From an uncultured Mycoplasmatota bacterium (lineage in GTDB: Bacteria; Bacillota_I; Bacilli_A; Izemoplasmatales; Izemoplasmataceae): a stretch of 64,000 nt of DNA. The first letter of the stretch is position 1; the number at the start of each line of letters is the position of its first letter. The position numbers and the translations under genes are program-made. Below the pieces are notes generated by a model, which saw only the letters and a program-made list of their open reading frames with translations, searched no databases and had not been told where the DNA came from. Location: positions 62,001 to 126,000 of the forward strand of contig CAJXVW010000001.1 of NCBI GenBank assembly GCA_913062645.1, given 5' to 3'. This document shows, piece after piece, positions 1 to 8,655 of this stretch.

Positions 1-1017
1 GGTTATGTCCACGAAGACGGTGCGGAGACCTTTTATGAAGGGTTGATCATCGTGTTGTCACCAAGTGGTGAGACGCTTCACAAGCTGGTGTTGGACGAAG
101 GGGTTCTGGAAGAGGTCCTGGGCGTGTATGTCATCGATCAGCTCGTATTCGTCTACATGGCCGGTAGTCGCATCGAGGAACGCGACATCGTGATGGATCG
201 TTCGGTGTTCTACACGTTCGACTACAACTACGAAGCAATCGATCGTTTGGAGCTCTTTGAAATCTATGAAGAGTACGAAGCGACCGATCGTCTGTTTGTC
301 TTCAATCGTGCTCACGATCATTGTTTCGATGGCGCCATAACGCCGCAACTTGAGGTCATCGAACGTTCCGACCCGCTCTCGATCGCGACCGATCAGGTGT
401 TTGAGGGCGAAATTTTCATTCCATTCGTAGACAAGGCGACGCTCAACCGCGATGTTATCTATCACGGAGTGACCATCGATTACCCCGGCAACTATGAGCT
501 CAGTTACAATGGTCGTACGTATCCGTTCACACTTCGTGCGACAGTCACCGGAATCGAGGATGGTGCGACGTACTCCGACTCCGTCACTCCGGTCGTCCCA
601 GCCGGCAACGTTCATCTCAACGGCGATCTGTTCGTGTCCGGAACGGAGATTTCCGAACCGGGGTTCTACGAGCTTGCGGTGCGGGGTGTCAACGGCTATC
701 GCGAGGTATGGCGTTTCACGATTGTCGCCAACGTGTCCGGGGTCATTCACAACCAGCGCTATGAAGATTCCGTCGAAATCACCTTCCAAGGCGACGGGTA
801 TCTCAACAACAACTATGTCGAATCACCGTTGCTCATCGAGGATCCCGGCGAGTACATCTTGCGTGTCACGGGCGCCAACGAGTACGAAGAACGCTATCAT
901 TTCGCCATCGTGGAGCCACCCGTCGAACGCACGTTCATGGGGTTCTTACAGGACTACGATCTCGTTCTGCTGGGGGTCACCGTGGTTGCTGGATTGCTGG
1001 TTTTGAAGAAAAAGTAA
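1..1017 (+). CDS. Ig-like repeat surface protein, C-terminal part (truncated by window edge)
   Basis: The reading frame is open from base 1, so the gene starts outside the window; a TTG at 43 is the first in-frame start-like codon but probably not the real start. The last two thirds hold two to three related beta-rich units of about 85 residues. Each has a pattern of G-x-Y, DSV, LN, a PGxY turn and a GxNxY strand, which suggests Ig-like or prealbumin-like repeats. The C-terminus is a single hydrophobic segment (about residues 305-320 of the visible part) followed by three lysines: an anchor with a short cytoplasmic tail and no LPxTG motif. I infer an exported, membrane-anchored protein with its repeats outside. 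No specific family was recognised. The next gene, dnaE, has its own promoter, so the two are probably not co-transcribed by design. Confidence 0.75.
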   Translation, partial: GYVHEDGAETFYEGLIIVLSPSGETLHKLVLDEGVLEEVLGVYVIDQLVFVYMAGSRIEERDIVMDRSVFYTFDYNYEAIDRLELFEIYEEYEATDRLFVFNRAHDHCFDGAITPQLEVIERSDPLSIATDQVFEGEIFIPFVDKATLNRDVIYHGVTIDYPGNYELSYNGRTYPFTLRATVTGIEDGATYSDSVTPVVPAGNVHLNGDLFVSGTEISEPGFYELAVRGVNGYREVWRFTIVANVSGVIHNQRYEDSVEITFQGDGYLNNNYVESPLLIEDPGEYILRVTGANEYEERYHFAIVEPPVERTFMGFLQDYDLVLLGVTVVAGLLVLKKK

Positions 1018-1048
1018 AACACCATACTTTTTCTATTTTTCGGGGAAC

Positions 1049-1075
1049 TTATGGTATAATTTTTACGGTGGTGAT
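1049..1075 (+). promoter_or_regulatory. Extended -10 promoter and RBS of dnaE
   Basis: TGG-TATAAT lies at 1052-1060 with no recognisable -35 box 17 bp upstream. A GGTGGTGAT Shine-Dalgarno follows at 1067-1075, directly before the ATG at 1079. The predicted 5' leader is only about 10-15 nt. Confidence 0.6.
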
Positions 1076-1078
1076 ACC

Positions 1079-4000
1079 ATGTCTTTCACACCCCTGTACA
1101 TCGAAACCAACTATGCACTCAATGGCTCGACGATTCGCATCGACGAGCTGATCGAACACGCCGTACGCAACAAGTACGGCGCTTTGGCGATTGCGGAAGA
1201 ACGGATGTACGGGGCGATCAAGTTCTACAAAGCCTGTCGCAAAGCTGGCATCAAACCAATCCTTGGCCTTCGCATCATTGTCGAGGGACTGTTCCCCGAC
1301 AGCAAGAATGCGCTTTTGCTGTATGCCAAAAACGATGGCGGATACCACAATCTGTTGCAGTTGGCCAGCCTGTATGCCACGGACAACCTAGTGTCATGGA
1401 CACAGTTGAAACAGCACAAGGATGGACTTGTCACCATCGTTCTGAGCGATCAGAGTGAACTCGTCGGCCATCATCGCAACCACCAGGATAAAGCCATTCA
1501 GGAGTTTGCCAGTTTCCTGGAAACCCATACGGAAACAAGTTATCTTTCGCTATCTGCAAACGACGACTTCAACCGCGCCATGCAAGAACGATTTCCACTT
1601 GTTGCGGTACCGCGCATTCAATATCTGGATCCCGAAGATCATGACGTATTCGATGTGCTCAGTCGGATTTTTCAACAGTCATCCGACTTGCTCGGAGATG
1701 CGATCGATCGTCATTTCCCATCACCCATCGAGGTGAAACGACGGTTCGCCGCGTATCCCGAAGCGATTAGCAATACGAACCGAATCGCCGACATGTGTGA
1801 TGTTGTCATTGATTTTGATACCACGCATCTGCCGTCGTACATCCTTGACAAAACCGTCAGTGCCAAGGATTATCTTCGTGCACTTGCGCTCAAAGGTTTG
1901 GAAAAACGCTTGAATGGACGCAAGGTCGATCGTAAAGCCTATTACGAGCGACTCGAATACGAACTGTCGGTCATCGATCAGATGGGCTACAACGACTATT
2001 TCCTGATCGTCTGGGATTTTGTCAAATACGCCAAGCAAAACGGATATCTCGTCGGTCCCGGCCGCGGCAGCGCCGCCGCCAGTCTGGTGTCCTACTGTCT
2101 TGGCATCACCAACGTCGATTCGCTCGAATTCAACCTCGTCTTCGAGCGTTTTCTCAATCCGGAACGAATCACGTTACCGGACATCGACATGGACCTTCCC
2201 GATGACAAGCGCGATGAAATCATCACCTATGTACGAGATTTTTACGGCGCCGATCGAGTCTCCTCGATCTGTACCTTCGGCACCTTCTTGTCACGTTCGG
2301 CGATTCGCGACACGGCACGCATGCTCGACATTGACGGCGTGCTCTTGAATGAAATCATCAAAGAAACCAAGTCCTATGATTCGGTCCGTGACATGGCGGA
2401 ACAGTCAGACACCATCGCCAACATCAAACGACAGCGACCCGAAGTGGCGAAACTGTTGTCGGTTGCTGCTCGCATCGAAGGCCTGCATCGACATGTTTCG
2501 ACGCATGCCGCGGGGATCATCATCACCGAAGATGCGATGACCCGTCATACGGCCGTGCAGCCGGGTTTGTTGGAATTGCATCAAACACAGTACGAAGCGA
2601 AGGATCTGGAGGACCTGGGCTTGCTCAAAATCGATTTTCTTGGCTTGCGCAACCTGTCGTCCATTCATGACATCGTTCAATTGATTGAGGATCAGGAAGG
2701 CGTTAAACTGGATGTCTACAAGATTCCGCTGGACGACCAGAAGACCTTCGAACTCCTCCAGCGCGTGGAAACGACGGGAATCTTCCAATTGGAATCGAAA
2801 GGCATGCGGCGACTCATCGCCGACATGCAGATCAACTCGTTCGAGGACATCGTCGCCGTTCTGGCGTTGTTCCGGCCTGGTCCGATGGACAACATACCGA
2901 CGTATCTGAAACGACGTTCAGGAGAAGAGGAAGTCTCGTATCCCCATCCCATTCTCAAGGATATACTGGAGCCGACCAACGGCATCATCATCTACCAGGA
3001 GCAAATCATTCAAATTGCCAATCTGTTCGCCGGCTACTCACTCGGCGAAGCCGACTTGCTCCGGCGTGCCGTCAGCAAGAAACAAGAAGACGTGCTCCAG
3101 AAAGAGCGTTCGAACTTCCTGGCCAAAGCGAAACAGAAGGGCCGCGATGACGACACGAGCAACGAAATCTACGACTACATCGTCAAATTCGCCAACTATG
3201 GATTCAATCGTGCCCACAGCGTCGCTTATGCGATGGTATCCTACTGGTTGGCCTATTTGAAGGCGAACTATCCCAAGTATTTCATCAGCATTTTGACATC
3301 AAGCGTGATCGGCAGCGAGTCGAACATGCGGGAATACATTTTCGAGGCCAACAAACTCGGGGTGGCGATTGTAGCGCCGAGCGTCAATCGTTCCTTTGCC
3401 GAGTTTCGTCCCGAGCATGATACCTTGCGGTATCCCTTGCTGGGCATCAAGAACGTCGGCAAGAACACCGTTCGCGACTTGTTGGAAGAACGCGCCAACG
3501 GTCCGTTCAAGAGTTTTTATGACTTCGTGCAGCGAACCAACGGCACACTCAACAAACGCGTCATCGAGTCGCTGATCTTCGCCGGTGCGCTCGATGAGTT
3601 CGGATACTCGAAACGGGCGATGATCGAACAACTCGAAGAGGTCATCAATTTTTCCGTCTACGGCGGATTCATCAAACAAGAAGAATTCGTCATCAAGAAA
3701 CTCAACGAATATCCCTACGACATGCTGGAAGCCAAAGAGAAGGAGCTCCTCGGGTTCAATCTATTCGTCAACCCGCTGAATCATCACCGCGACTACATCC
3801 ACAAACACCACCTTCCGCTCCCTGCGGACATCGGTGAAGAGGATGTCAATCAAGAACGTCGGCTTGTAGCGATACTCTCATCGTATCGTGTCATCAAGAC
3901 CAAAGCCGGCAAGGAGATGGCGTTCTTGACGCTTCAGGACGAGTTCGCCAAACTCACCGGAGTGTTGTTCCCGAGCGCGTATCGAACGTACCGCAATCAG

Positions 4001-4093
4001 TTGGAGAATGGCTCTGTCTACTTGTTCAAAGGAAAAGTCGACCAACGTGGCCAGGAACTCCAAATCGTCCTGTCCAATCTCCATAAGTTGTGA
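1079..4093 (+). CDS. dnaE: DNA polymerase III alpha subunit (DnaE type)
   Basis: Replicative or lagging-strand DNA polymerase, C family, 1004 aa. An N-terminal PHP domain (about 1-230) is followed by the palm, with GPGRGSAAASLVSY near residue 325 and the catalytic PDIDMD motif near 367. The RPGPMDN motif is near 600, a helix-hairpin-helix region with KNVGKNT near 785, and an OB fold at about 925-1000. The PHP domain has lost the usual HxH metal site: the start reads IETNYALN where the family has HLHVHS, so it is probably not an active nuclease or phosphatase. There is no DnaQ-like exonuclease insertion, which separates it from PolC. ATG 1079 is supported by a close GGTGGTGAT. The protein is about 100 residues shorter than B. 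subtilis or E. coli DnaE, largely through a compact C-terminus. Confidence 0.97.
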   Translation: MSFTPLYIETNYALNGSTIRIDELIEHAVRNKYGALAIAEERMYGAIKFYKACRKAGIKPILGLRIIVEGLFPDSKNALLLYAKNDGGYHNLLQLASLYATDNLVSWTQLKQHKDGLVTIVLSDQSELVGHHRNHQDKAIQEFASFLETHTETSYLSLSANDDFNRAMQERFPLVAVPRIQYLDPEDHDVFDVLSRIFQQSSDLLGDAIDRHFPSPIEVKRRFAAYPEAISNTNRIADMCDVVIDFDTTHLPSYILDKTVSAKDYLRALALKGLEKRLNGRKVDRKAYYERLEYELSVIDQMGYNDYFLIVWDFVKYAKQNGYLVGPGRGSAAASLVSYCLGITNVDSLEFNLVFERFLNPERITLPDIDMDLPDDKRDEIITYVRDFYGADRVSSICTFGTFLSRSAIRDTARMLDIDGVLLNEIIKETKSYDSVRDMAEQSDTIANIKRQRPEVAKLLSVAARIEGLHRHVSTHAAGIIITEDAMTRHTAVQPGLLELHQTQYEAKDLEDLGLLKIDFLGLRNLSSIHDIVQLIEDQEGVKLDVYKIPLDDQKTFELLQRVETTGIFQLESKGMRRLIADMQINSFEDIVAVLALFRPGPMDNIPTYLKRRSGEEEVSYPHPILKDILEPTNGIIIYQEQIIQIANLFAGYSLGEADLLRRAVSKKQEDVLQKERSNFLAKAKQKGRDDDTSNEIYDYIVKFANYGFNRAHSVAYAMVSYWLAYLKANYPKYFISILTSSVIGSESNMREYIFEANKLGVAIVAPSVNRSFAEFRPEHDTLRYPLLGIKNVGKNTVRDLLEERANGPFKSFYDFVQRTNGTLNKRVIESLIFAGALDEFGYSKRAMIEQLEEVINFSVYGGFIKQEEFVIKKLNEYPYDMLEAKEKELLGFNLFVNPLNHHRDYIHKHHLPLPADIGEEDVNQERRLVAILSSYRVIKTKAGKEMAFLTLQDEFAKLTGVLFPSAYRTYRNQLENGSVYLFKGKVDQRGQELQIVLSNLHKL

Positions 4094-4141
4094 TCTTGCA
4101 AACGGATACATGCCGATTGGGTGTCGCTTCGTGTGTGAATA

Positions 4142-4159
4142 TGGTATAATCAGGATGGT
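4142..4159 (+). promoter_or_regulatory. Extended -10 promoter and RBS of pfkA
   Basis: TGG-TATAAT at 4142-4150 has no good -35. A GGATGGTGA-like Shine-Dalgarno follows, with the ATG at 4166, implying a leader of about 10 nt. The same arrangement precedes dnaE, uvrB and trmFO. Confidence 0.55.
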
Positions 4160-4165
4160 GATACA

Positions 4166-5122
4166 ATGAAAAAAATCGCAGTCATGACCTCCGGAGGCGA
4201 CGCCCCGGGGATGAATGCCGCAATCCGCGCGGTGGTCCGCAGCGGCTTGCACTACAACATGGAAGTATACGGCATTTATTATGGATACAAAGGCCTGTGT
4301 GAAGGCAACATCAAGAAACTCAACCGCAATGATGTGAGCCGCATCATCAACCGTGGCGGAACGGTTCTCGGCAGCGCTCGATATCCCGAGTTCAAAGACC
4401 GCGACGTCCGTCAGAATGCGGTGAATCAGCTGAATGACATCGGCATCGAAGCGATTGTCGTCATTGGGGGGGACGGAACCTACCGTGGAGCCCAGGCACT
4501 GAGTGAAATGGGCATCGCCACGATCGGTCTGCCCGGTACGATCGATAACGACATTTCCTCGACCGACTACACCATCGGCTTCATGACGGCGTTTCAGACG
4601 GTCGTCGACAGCATCGACAAACTGCGTGACACCTCGATGTCCCATGTCCGTTGCAGCGTTGTCGAAGTGATGGGGCGCAATTGTGGGGATCTGGCACTGT
4701 ACTCCGGCATTGCCGGCGGCAGCGAGTTTCTCGTCACTCCGGAAACCGGACTGGACAAACAGTTGTTGCTCGATGCGATCAAGGATTCCAACAAGTCCGG
4801 GAAACGCCATGCGATTGTCGTTGTTACGGAAAACATGTGCGATGTCAATGCCTTGTCCAAGGAAATAGAAGAACACACCGGTTACGAAACCAGAGCCACG
4901 GTGCTCGGTCACGTCCAACGCGGTGGCGACCCCGTCGCATTCGATCGCGTGCTGGCCACCGAAATGGGCGAGTATGCCGTCGAGTTGCTCGTTCATGGCA
5001 AATCCGGTCGCGCGGTCGGCCTGCGCGGCATGGATTACGTGGATTACGACATCAACTTCGCCCTCAACAAGAAACGTGAAATTCCCAACAAGCGCTACGG
5101 CCTTGTCGGCAGAATGAAATAG
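4166..5122 (+). CDS. pfkA: ATP-dependent 6-phosphofructokinase
   Basis: Committing step of glycolysis: fructose 6-phosphate plus ATP gives fructose 1,6-bisphosphate. The 318 aa length is normal for bacterial PfkA. The glycine-rich start ([11 protein letters not shown]) and GGDGTYRG near residue 103 form the nucleotide site, and PGTIDNDI near 122 carries the catalytic Asp. The GGDG signature, with Gly where PPi-dependent enzymes have Asp, argues for ATP as donor. It lies 11 bp upstream of pyk in the same direction, with a GGAG RBS between, so the two irreversible glycolytic enzymes are co-expressed, as in many Bacillota. The promoter is an extended -10 right in front of the gene. Confidence 0.97.
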   Translation: MKKIAVMTSGGDAPGMNAAIRAVVRSGLHYNMEVYGIYYGYKGLCEGNIKKLNRNDVSRIINRGGTVLGSARYPEFKDRDVRQNAVNQLNDIGIEAIVVIGGDGTYRGAQALSEMGIATIGLPGTIDNDISSTDYTIGFMTAFQTVVDSIDKLRDTSMSHVRCSVVEVMGRNCGDLALYSGIAGGSEFLVTPETGLDKQLLLDAIKDSNKSGKRHAIVVVTENMCDVNALSKEIEEHTGYETRATVLGHVQRGGDPVAFDRVLATEMGEYAVELLVHGKSGRAVGLRGMDYVDYDINFALNKKREIPNKRYGLVGRMK

Positions 5123-5133
5123 GAGATGAAACG

Positions 5134-6567
5134 ATGAAACTGTTCAGTCAGACGAAAATCATTTGTACCGTCGGTCCTGCATCCGAGAGTCATGAGGTAC
5201 TGAAGCGTCTTGTTGAAGCGGGCATGGACGTCATGCGGATGAACTTCTCGCATGGTGTTCACGCCGATCATGAACGCCGTCTCAACACGCTCGAAGACAT
5301 CAACAAGGAAACCGGCATGCACGTCGCATCGCTGCTGGATACGAAAGGTCCGGAGATCCGTACGCACCTCTTCAAAGATGGTCTGGCAACCGTTGAGGAA
5401 GGCAGTACCGTTACCGTCCACATGGATGAGATAGAAGGGGACGCGACGCAGTTCAGCGTCAATTATCCCAATCTATATAAGGATATGAAAAAAGGAGACA
5501 CGATTCTCGTTGACGATGGCTACTTGGAATTGCGCGTCACTAAAATCAATCATGGCAAACGGCAAATCGTCACCGTAGCCAAGAACACGCACACCTTGCG
5601 CAATCGCAAGGGCATCAACGTGCCCGGCGTCAAGTTGAACCTCGATTTCATTTCCCAAAAAGACTATCAGGACATCAAATGGGCCTGTGAACACAACGTC
5701 GATTTCATCGCGGCCTCGTTCGTGCGACGCGCGAGCGACGTTCAGGAAATCCGCAACATCATGAAATACAACGGCAATTCCAACATTCAGATCATCGCCA
5801 AGATCGAAAACAAGGAAGGTGTCGAGAACATCGACGAGATATTGGAAGCGGCCGACGGCATCATGATCGCCCGTGGTGATCTCGGTGTCGAAGTTCCGGC
5901 TGAAGAAGTTCCGATCATCCAAAAAAGCATCATCAACAAGTGTCTGGTGGCTGGGAAAATCAGTGTCACCGCGACGCAGATGCTGGAATCGATGATCGAG
6001 CATCCCCGTCCGACGCGTGCCGAAGTCAGCGACGTCGCCAATGCGATCTACGATGGTACCGACGCGATCATGCTGTCGGGCGAAAGCGCAATCGGGCATT
6101 ATCCAGTCGAGAGCGTCGAAACGATGGCCCGCATCGCGCACCGCATCGAAGAGATGGTCGATCGCAAGGAAATCGTCAAGCGCGCCAACAAGGAAACCGC
6201 GTCCTCCCGGGCGATCGAAACCTCGATTGCGATCAGCGTTGCCTACACCGTCATCCAGTCGAAGGTTGATCTGATCATCGTCCCGACGATGACCGGCCGG
6301 ACGGCCAAGTATCTGGCCAGATTCCGCCCCAATGCTCGTATTCTCGCATTGACATCGAGTGATAAGTACGCCAAGGGCTTACAACTTCACAGCGGTGTCG
6401 AGCCGGTGGAATTCGAATTGATACCGGATACCGAGACGGTAGTCAAGAAAGCCGTTGCCCTGGCGAAAAAGAACTATGGGATCAAGCCTGGCGACCGCGT
6501 CATCATCACCGGCGGATTCCCGATTGGCGCACCCACCAACGGTATGCGCATCATCGACATCAAGTAA
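5134..6567 (+). CDS. pyk: Pyruvate kinase
   Basis: Last step of glycolysis: phosphoenolpyruvate plus ADP gives pyruvate plus ATP. The protein has 477 aa. The N-terminal KIICTVGPAS and MRMNFSHG motifs, the AKIENKEG segment near residue 222 with the catalytic Lys and a metal-binding Glu, and the IARGDLGVE metal and PEP site near 243 are all present. The C-terminal regulatory domain ends with GGFPIGAPTNGMRI. It lacks the extra C-terminal PEP-utiliser-like domain found in Bacillus and Geobacillus enzymes, so it is the short form typical of Mollicutes, clostridia and proteobacteria. It is second in the pfkA-pyk operon and is followed at once by a strong terminator. Confidence 0.97.
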   Translation: MKLFSQTKIICTVGPASESHEVLKRLVEAGMDVMRMNFSHGVHADHERRLNTLEDINKETGMHVASLLDTKGPEIRTHLFKDGLATVEEGSTVTVHMDEIEGDATQFSVNYPNLYKDMKKGDTILVDDGYLELRVTKINHGKRQIVTVAKNTHTLRNRKGINVPGVKLNLDFISQKDYQDIKWACEHNVDFIAASFVRRASDVQEIRNIMKYNGNSNIQIIAKIENKEGVENIDEILEAADGIMIARGDLGVEVPAEEVPIIQKSIINKCLVAGKISVTATQMLESMIEHPRPTRAEVSDVANAIYDGTDAIMLSGESAIGHYPVESVETMARIAHRIEEMVDRKEIVKRANKETASSRAIETSIAISVAYTVIQSKVDLIIVPTMTGRTAKYLARFRPNARILALTSSDKYAKGLQLHSGVEPVEFELIPDTETVVKKAVALAKKNYGIKPGDRVIITGGFPIGAPTNGMRIIDIK

Positions 6568-6596
6568 GAGACTCGAATCCGAGTCTCTTTTTTTAT
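6568..6596 (+). terminator. Rho-independent terminator of pfkA-pyk
   Basis: Perfect 8-bp stem GAGACTCG/CGAGTCTC with a 4-nt loop, followed by seven T. It begins right after the pyk stop codon. Confidence 0.9.
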
Positions 6597-6643
6597 TACT
6601 AAAGTAATAACTCAAAAAATCGAAATAATAATTGCAAAAACAC

Positions 6644-6709
6644 TTGCGCGATTATATTTTGTGTGGTACTATACATTGTGTAATACCACGCAATGTGTAG
6701 AAGGAGGTG
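6644..6709 (+). promoter_or_regulatory. Promoter, PadR-type operator and RBS of the PadR-DUF1700 operon
   Basis: TTGCGC (6644-6649) and TACTAT (6667-6672) are 17 bp apart. A dyad with 10-bp arms (CTATACATTG at 6669-6678 and CAATGTGTAG at 6691-6700, nine of ten bases matching) covers the -10 box and start site. That suits autorepression by the PadR encoded just downstream. AAGGAGGTG at 6701-6709 is the RBS. Confidence 0.65.
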
Positions 6710-6714
6710 CTCAC

Positions 6715-7035
6715 ATGAGCACACAACTGAAGAAAGGCGTCCTGGAAATGGTGGTTTTAAGCAAAATCGCCGAACAAGATCGTTATGGCTATGACATCTA
6801 TCAGGACATCAGCCACAACATGGCCATCAGTGAATCGACGATCTATCCGATCCTTCGCAAATTGACGAAGGATGGATTGACGGAAACGTATTTGAGGGAG
6901 TCCTCGGAAGGACCTCCTCGCAAGTACTTCCGCATTACGCCGCGCGGACAGACACGATTGTCCGGCCTCCGGAAGGACTGGCAAAAGTTTCAAAGGGTAG
7001 TAAATATAATGATAAGGAGTGATCGCTATGAATAA
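6715..7035 (+). CDS. PadR family transcriptional regulator
   Basis: Winged-helix repressor of 106 aa. The family core is evident: KGVLEMVVLSKIAEQDRYGYDIYQ at the N-terminus (first helices), then the STIYPILRKLTKDG recognition helix and wing, then an acidic helical tail. The start at ATG 6715 follows a strong AAGGAGGTG and removes 18 residues that an upstream GTG would add. Its stop overlaps the next gene by 8 bp. PadR immediately followed by a DUF1700 protein is a recurring Bacillota pair, usually responding to envelope stress or membrane-active compounds; the ligand here is unknown. The dyad on its promoter suggests autoregulation. Confidence 0.9.
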   Translation: MSTQLKKGVLEMVVLSKIAEQDRYGYDIYQDISHNMAISESTIYPILRKLTKDGLTETYLRESSEGPPRKYFRITPRGQTRLSGLRKDWQKFQRVVNIMIRSDRYE

Positions 7036-8539
7036 ACTCGATTTCTTGCGCCGACTGGACAAAGAGCTGTCCGTCTTAGAGAAAGAAGAACGCCGTGAGA
7101 TCCTCGCCTTCTACGAAGAGCGGTTCTACACGGGCACCATCTATGAAAACAAGACCGAAGAACAAGTAATAGCAGAACTGGAAAGCCCTGAAACCATCGC
7201 CCGCAATGTCCTCGAGGAATATGGCGTCAGTCCCAAGTATGTCAAGAAAACCGAGGAGCGTTACCAGAACATCAATACCGTTCAGGTTCTGATTCTCATC
7301 GCCTTTGACGTGATCGTTGCCTCCTGGTTGATTCCGACGCTGTTCAGTGCCGCGTTGTCAATCTTTGGCTCGTCGTTGACCTGGTTCGGTTCGATCGGCC
7401 TGCTGTTGAATGGCCGCTCCACCGTTGATGAATTCGTCTTCGCCTTCGTTACGGCCGGATATGTCCTGTTGTTCCTGTTCGGGCTCGTCGTACTTGGCGC
7501 CGGCATCTTCGTCACCAAGAAGATCGTCATCTGGCACCTGAACGTGTTCAAGATCAAGGGACGCGAGAAGTGGATCAAGAAGATGAGTGGATGGTCCGTC
7601 GATGCATGGTTCCGTCGTCATCGCACCGCCGCCACGGTCAAAAACGTCCTGCTTGTAGGATCGCTCGCTATTCTCGCCTATACCGGGTTCTGGATCTTCA
7701 ATCATTACGATTGGGTGGAAGCCGAATACGGCCGCGGTGATCTTGTCAGTGAAACCGTGATTGAAGACTTTTCCGCCGAACTCGCCGCAGGTGATGAGTG
7801 GGACATCGTAACCGACTTCGGTTCAATGGATGTCGACATCGTTCTCGTTAGCGGATCCGAGTTCAAAGTGAAGTACGACCGTTACGAAGAAGATGATTTC
7901 GATTATGAGTTCGACTATGACAACAACGTTCTGACCTTGTCGAACGATACCATCGATTATCAAGTATTCTGGAACTTCACGGACATCTTCCGTTTCATCG
8001 GCGACAACCAAGCGGTGCGCATCGAAGTTCCCGACACGCTGGTTCTGAAGGATGCCGAAATCGCCACGGCAAACGGTGAAGTGGACATTCGCAATGTCGA
8101 CTTCGACACCATCGACATCGATGTCACCAACGGTCGCGTCGTGCTCACCAACGTTGAGCTCGGAACCGACCTGGAAGTGGACACCACGAATGGCGAGATT
8201 CTCGTTCAGGATGTTATCGTGGCCGGAATCGGAACGCTTGATCTGCACACCAGCAATGGCACCATCACCGTTGAGAACGTGAACTTTGCCGAATACTACA
8301 TCAGTACAACCAACGGACGTGTCAATTTGGAAAATCTCAATGTTGATCTCCAAGACGGCTTGATTCTCGATGTCGACGCCACCAATGGCGCACTCGATCT
8401 CACCAATGTTTACGTTGACGACATCGATCTGAATACGACCAACGGGGATATCGACTACTACAATGACGATACCGACTTCATGCCGACAAGGTTCGATCGC
8501 GATACCACCAACGGTGATGTCTCAACGAATGTAAGATAA
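7028..8539 (+). CDS. DUF1700 and DUF4097 membrane protein
   Basis: Protein of 503 aa. Residues 1-80 form the DUF1700 helical domain (LRRLDKELSVLEKEERREIL, then a cluster EEQVIAELESPETIARNVL). Three to four hydrophobic segments follow between about 85 and 230. After them comes an extracytoplasmic DUF4097-like right-handed beta structure made of repeated [T/S/A]-NG-x-[I/V] units, at least seven between about 340 and 500. DUF4097 domains occur in LiaG/YvlB-like envelope-stress proteins. The start is ATG 7028, 8 nt after AAGGAG, inside the end of padR (translational coupling). I infer a membrane protein whose outer beta domain senses or buffers envelope damage and whose expression is set by the PadR partner. 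Confidence 0.85.
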   Translation: MNKLDFLRRLDKELSVLEKEERREILAFYEERFYTGTIYENKTEEQVIAELESPETIARNVLEEYGVSPKYVKKTEERYQNINTVQVLILIAFDVIVASWLIPTLFSAALSIFGSSLTWFGSIGLLLNGRSTVDEFVFAFVTAGYVLLFLFGLVVLGAGIFVTKKIVIWHLNVFKIKGREKWIKKMSGWSVDAWFRRHRTAATVKNVLLVGSLAILAYTGFWIFNHYDWVEAEYGRGDLVSETVIEDFSAELAAGDEWDIVTDFGSMDVDIVLVSGSEFKVKYDRYEEDDFDYEFDYDNNVLTLSNDTIDYQVFWNFTDIFRFIGDNQAVRIEVPDTLVLKDAEIATANGEVDIRNVDFDTIDIDVTNGRVVLTNVELGTDLEVDTTNGEILVQDVIVAGIGTLDLHTSNGTITVENVNFAEYYISTTNGRVNLENLNVDLQDGLILDVDATNGALDLTNVYVDDIDLNTTNGDIDYYNDDTDFMPTRFDRDTTNGDVSTNVR

Positions 8540-8561
8540 TCGTGAAATCGTTCCAAATCAC

Positions 8562-8618
8562 TTGTATGAAGAAAAAAAACATAGTATAATAGAACCCGAC
8601 CGACCATTCGGTCGGGTT
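8562..8618 (+). promoter_or_regulatory. Promoter with TetR-type palindromic operator for the RND operon
   Basis: TTGTAT (8562-8567), 17 bp, TATAAT (8585-8590). Immediately after it lies a perfect dyad of 11-bp arms, AACCCGACCGA (8593-8603) and TCGGTCGGGTT (8608-8618), around CCAT. The core GACCGACCATTCGGTC resembles many TetR-family operators and sits at the start site. A TetR gene ends this operon, so autoregulated repression is likely. The same hairpin followed by TTTT could also end transcription from the DUF1700 operon. Confidence 0.7.
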
Positions 8619-8655
8619 TTCTATTCCAACGTATATCAGACATCAGGAGGTCCCC

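Noticed and set aside
3878-4996. Long leftward frame across the dnaE end and pfkA
   Set aside because: Antisense to pfkA with its conserved motifs; composition-driven open frame.
6568-6596. Sequence CTCGAATCCGAG resembling a tRNA T-arm
   Set aside because: It is the stem and loop of the pyk terminator; no cloverleaf surrounds it.
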